NCBI GenBank assembly: GCA_023436515.1
Contig: JAEZIV010000080.1
Coordinates: 1 to 7,330 of the forward strand
Source of the DNA: Bacillota bacterium
GTDB lineage: Bacteria > Bacillota > Clostridia > Acetivibrionales > DSM-1351
Length of the DNA: 7,330 nt
Reading direction: 5' to 3'
This document shows, piece by piece, positions 5,679 through 7,330 of this stretch. The translations under genes and the position numbers were made by a program. Each line of letters opens with the position of its first letter. Position 1 is the first letter of the stretch. The notes beneath the pieces were generated by a model, which had not been told where the DNA came from, ran no database searches, and saw nothing but the letters and a program-made list of their open reading frames with translations.

Positions 5679-7190
5679 TTAGAGAGCGGCGCTGTCATCT
5701 ATATAGGTAAAGGGATTCTGCTCATACCAAGCCTCACGATAGGGCAGCTTTGAATTGCCTACGAAATTCCTGTTGAATCCAGGATTTTTCAGTACCCTAG
5801 CTATCCTTCTTATAATTTCATAGGCACCGGAATATCCCATATAAATTGATGACTGACCAAACAGCGGATAGATTGGAAAGCCTTGCTTTGCAGTGTATCC
5901 GTTTGTACCGATATGACCTACATACAAATCAGGCTGAAGCTTCTTCAGAAGATTTGCTTGTTCAAAGGGCTGTCCGGTTGCCACATTAAACACGATGTTT
6001 TCGCTGTTTTCAACCAATTCCAGCAGTGGGTCGGCGAAGTGGTCATAATGATAACCCTTTAGGCCCACTACTTCCATTCCCATACTTTGAAGCAGCTCGG
6101 CTGTAGATAGTATTCTGATTTCTCCGCCGCCAAGAAATACCCGCTTTCCCTTTAGCTGCTCCTTAAAGGGCTCCAACGCCTCTCTCAGCTCTTGAGTCTC
6201 AGCCTCAATAAGCCTTCTGGCACTTTCCTCCAGTCCAAAAAACTTAGCTATATCCAAAAGCCACTGATCTGTATTTTTGATGCCAATAGGTATTGATTTC
6301 AATACAAAGGGGATCCCATACTTTTCTTTAATGTGCTCAACAAAATAATCATCATGAGTTGCACATATACTGACATTAAGTGCTGCTTCATCAACATAGG
6401 CAAAGTCATCTGCCGAAGCATAGCAGGGGTATATCCTAACATTCAATCCCAGTGCTTTAACAAGTCTTGTGAGCTCCTCTTCATCCTGACGACTCATTGA
6501 GGATACATTCAGAATATTGACCGTCTTACTTTTTTGATATTTTTCTTTTATCAGTTCAAGTTCATCTTGATATATTGGATTTCCAGTCTCCTCGGGCTTG
6601 TCAAGGAGGTTTCGGAGAATACCGTGGTAAACAGAATCATATGCGCTTGCCATTATTTTAGTTTTGAAGCCTTCACAGTGAATGGGGACGATTTTTGCAC
6701 TTATTTGCTTCTGTAAATCCTCCAATATACTGTCAATATCATCTCCTATAATTGCCGGCACGCAGCTGTTTACAACAATTATGGCCTCTGGACGGAACTC
6801 ACCTTCAGCATAGAGCACTGCGCTCCTGAGCTTCTCTTCACCACCACTGACCACATCATTCTCGTCAAGGTTTGTATTTATCCAGATCAAGCCTTTTGCA
6901 TTGGGGTCTCTCAGCTTCTGAAAATTCTTACTGATGCCGGCTGTAGACAAATTGCCTCCTCCGCAGCCAAGAGGTGCATGAACAATTACTACCGCATTCC
7001 TTATTGTGTTTAAAATAGCCAGGCTCAAGTTCAGCTGACATCCCTGAGTCTGAGCAAAGGTTCTCTTAACCCCGTTCAAGCAGCCTTTTTTTCCTCTCTT
7101 ATTCAATTCGCAGCAGGAGCCCCCAAAGGCATTACAGGCCTTCAACCTATCCTCTCTTACCGGTGGTGCTTTTTCCCTAATATAATCCAT
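5679..7190 (-). CDS. Nitrogenase-like component 1 alpha subunit (NifD/NifE superfamily, uncharacterised group)
   Basis: This 503-residue protein belongs to the nitrogenase component 1 superfamily and should pair with the beta-type protein encoded just upstream to form a metal-cluster reductase. Three cysteines fit the alpha P-cluster ligands: Cys51 (QTQGCQL), Cys76 (HAPLGCGGG) and Cys143 (NSCVPAIIGDDI). Cys276 lies 14 residues before YGIP, exactly as the FeMo-cofactor ligand Cys275 does in NifD. CEGF (172-175), LGGGE (353-357), the VATGQPFEQANLLKKLQPDL region (403-422) and YSGAY (453-457) complete the NifD-type fold, ending in a NifD-like tail (ARVLKNPGF). Aligning by eye on CEGF and YSG, the positions of nitrogenase Gln191, His195 and His442 hold Met180, Tyr184 and Ile449, so dinitrogen reduction is unlikely. 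Four more cysteines (19, 26, 27, 37) crowd the N-terminus. The ATG at 7188-7190 has AGGAGG 7 nt upstream, overlapping the preceding stop. It could be a catalytic subunit or, less likely, a NifE-like scaffold. Confidence 0.9.
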   Translation of the reverse strand: MDYIREKAPPVREDRLKACNAFGGSCCELNKRGKKGCLNGVKRTFAQTQGCQLNLSLAILNTIRNAVVIVHAPLGCGGGNLSTAGISKNFQKLRDPNAKGLIWINTNLDENDVVSGGEEKLRSAVLYAEGEFRPEAIIVVNSCVPAIIGDDIDSILEDLQKQISAKIVPIHCEGFKTKIMASAYDSVYHGILRNLLDKPEETGNPIYQDELELIKEKYQKSKTVNILNVSSMSRQDEEELTRLVKALGLNVRIYPCYASADDFAYVDEAALNVSICATHDDYFVEHIKEKYGIPFVLKSIPIGIKNTDQWLLDIAKFFGLEESARRLIEAETQELREALEPFKEQLKGKRVFLGGGEIRILSTAELLQSMGMEVVGLKGYHYDHFADPLLELVENSENIVFNVATGQPFEQANLLKKLQPDLYVGHIGTNGYTAKQGFPIYPLFGQSSIYMGYSGAYEIIRRIARVLKNPGFNRNFVGNSKLPYREAWYEQNPFTYIDDSAAL

Positions 7191-7201
7191 ATCCCATCCT
7201 C

Positions 7202-7330
7202 CTATCTGGTTCCTACCAATGTTGTAAATATATCCTCCGTCAGCCTTATGGCTCCGTCATAGCCGGCGTATGCCCTATCCATTACCACCCTGTTGGATAT
7301 TGGATAAGTAACGCTTAAGTGAGGGGCCTT
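7202..7330 (-). CDS. Nitrogenase-like component 1 beta-type subunit (NifK/NifN-like), C-terminus only
   Basis: Only the last 42 codons and the TAG (7202-7204) are in the window. The end LSVTYPISNRVVMDRAYAGY, followed by DGAIRLTEDIFTTLV, matches the family's closing block, in which NifK has FPIFDR, a GY-x-G turn and a TTLV helix. It lies 11 nt before the alpha-type gene, whose Shine-Dalgarno overlaps this stop codon, so the two are probably translationally coupled and made as partners. The beta-first order is unlike nifHDK. The P-cluster cysteines of this subunit are outside the window, so cluster content cannot be judged. Confidence 0.8.
   Translation of the reverse strand, partial: KAPHLSVTYPISNRVVMDRAYAGYDGAIRLTEDIFTTLVGTR

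Noticed and set aside
5679..7190. True molybdenum nitrogenase nifD
   Set aside because: The counterparts of His442, His195 and Gln191 are not conserved, the gene order is beta before alpha, and the neighbours are a transporter rather than other nif genes.

Overview
The window is a single minus-strand gene train, read from right to left, from what is probably a Gram-positive anaerobe of the Clostridia. That guess rests on moderate-to-low GC, strong AGGAGG-type ribosome binding sites, a single HMA domain on the copper-type ATPase, and a nitrogenase-like enzyme next to an ABC importer. I cannot name the species; Ruminiclostridium-like is only a guess.

Layout in transcription order: (1) the last 42 codons of a nitrogenase component-1 protein of beta (NifK/NifN) type (7202-7330, cut by the window edge); (2) a complete 503-residue alpha-type (NifD/NifE-like) protein (5679-7190); (3) two SsuC/TauC-type ABC permeases (4860-5648 and 4036-4821); (4) a 104-nt gap with a possible 18-codon ORF; (5) a substrate-binding protein tethered by an uncleaved-looking N-terminal helix rather than a lipid (2837-3931); (6) a 340-nt non-coding interval with a stem-loop and two and a half tandem copies of a 110-bp repeat built of hairpins (2501-2780); (7) the ABC ATPase (1597-2496), whose Shine-Dalgarno lies inside the last repeat copy; (8) a heavy-metal P-type ATPase of CopA type (start near 1586), running off the left edge after 528 codons. 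No plus-strand gene, tRNA, rRNA, CRISPR array or transposase was seen.

Together, genes 1-7 look like an uncharacterised nitrogenase-like reductase with its own importer for a small organic anion of the sulfonate/taurine/nitrate transporter class. The alpha subunit keeps the three P-cluster-type cysteines and the cofactor cysteine, but lacks the equivalents of nitrogenase His442, His195 and Gln191. It is therefore unlikely to be a dinitrogen reductase. By analogy with methylthio-alkane reductase (a nitrogenase-like enzyme that releases sulfur from organic thioethers), an imported sulfur or nitrogen compound is a reasonable candidate substrate, but that is inference. The Fe protein (NifH-like) and most of the beta subunit would lie to the right of the window. 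The 340-nt repeat region between binding protein and ATPase is the most unusual DNA structure here.
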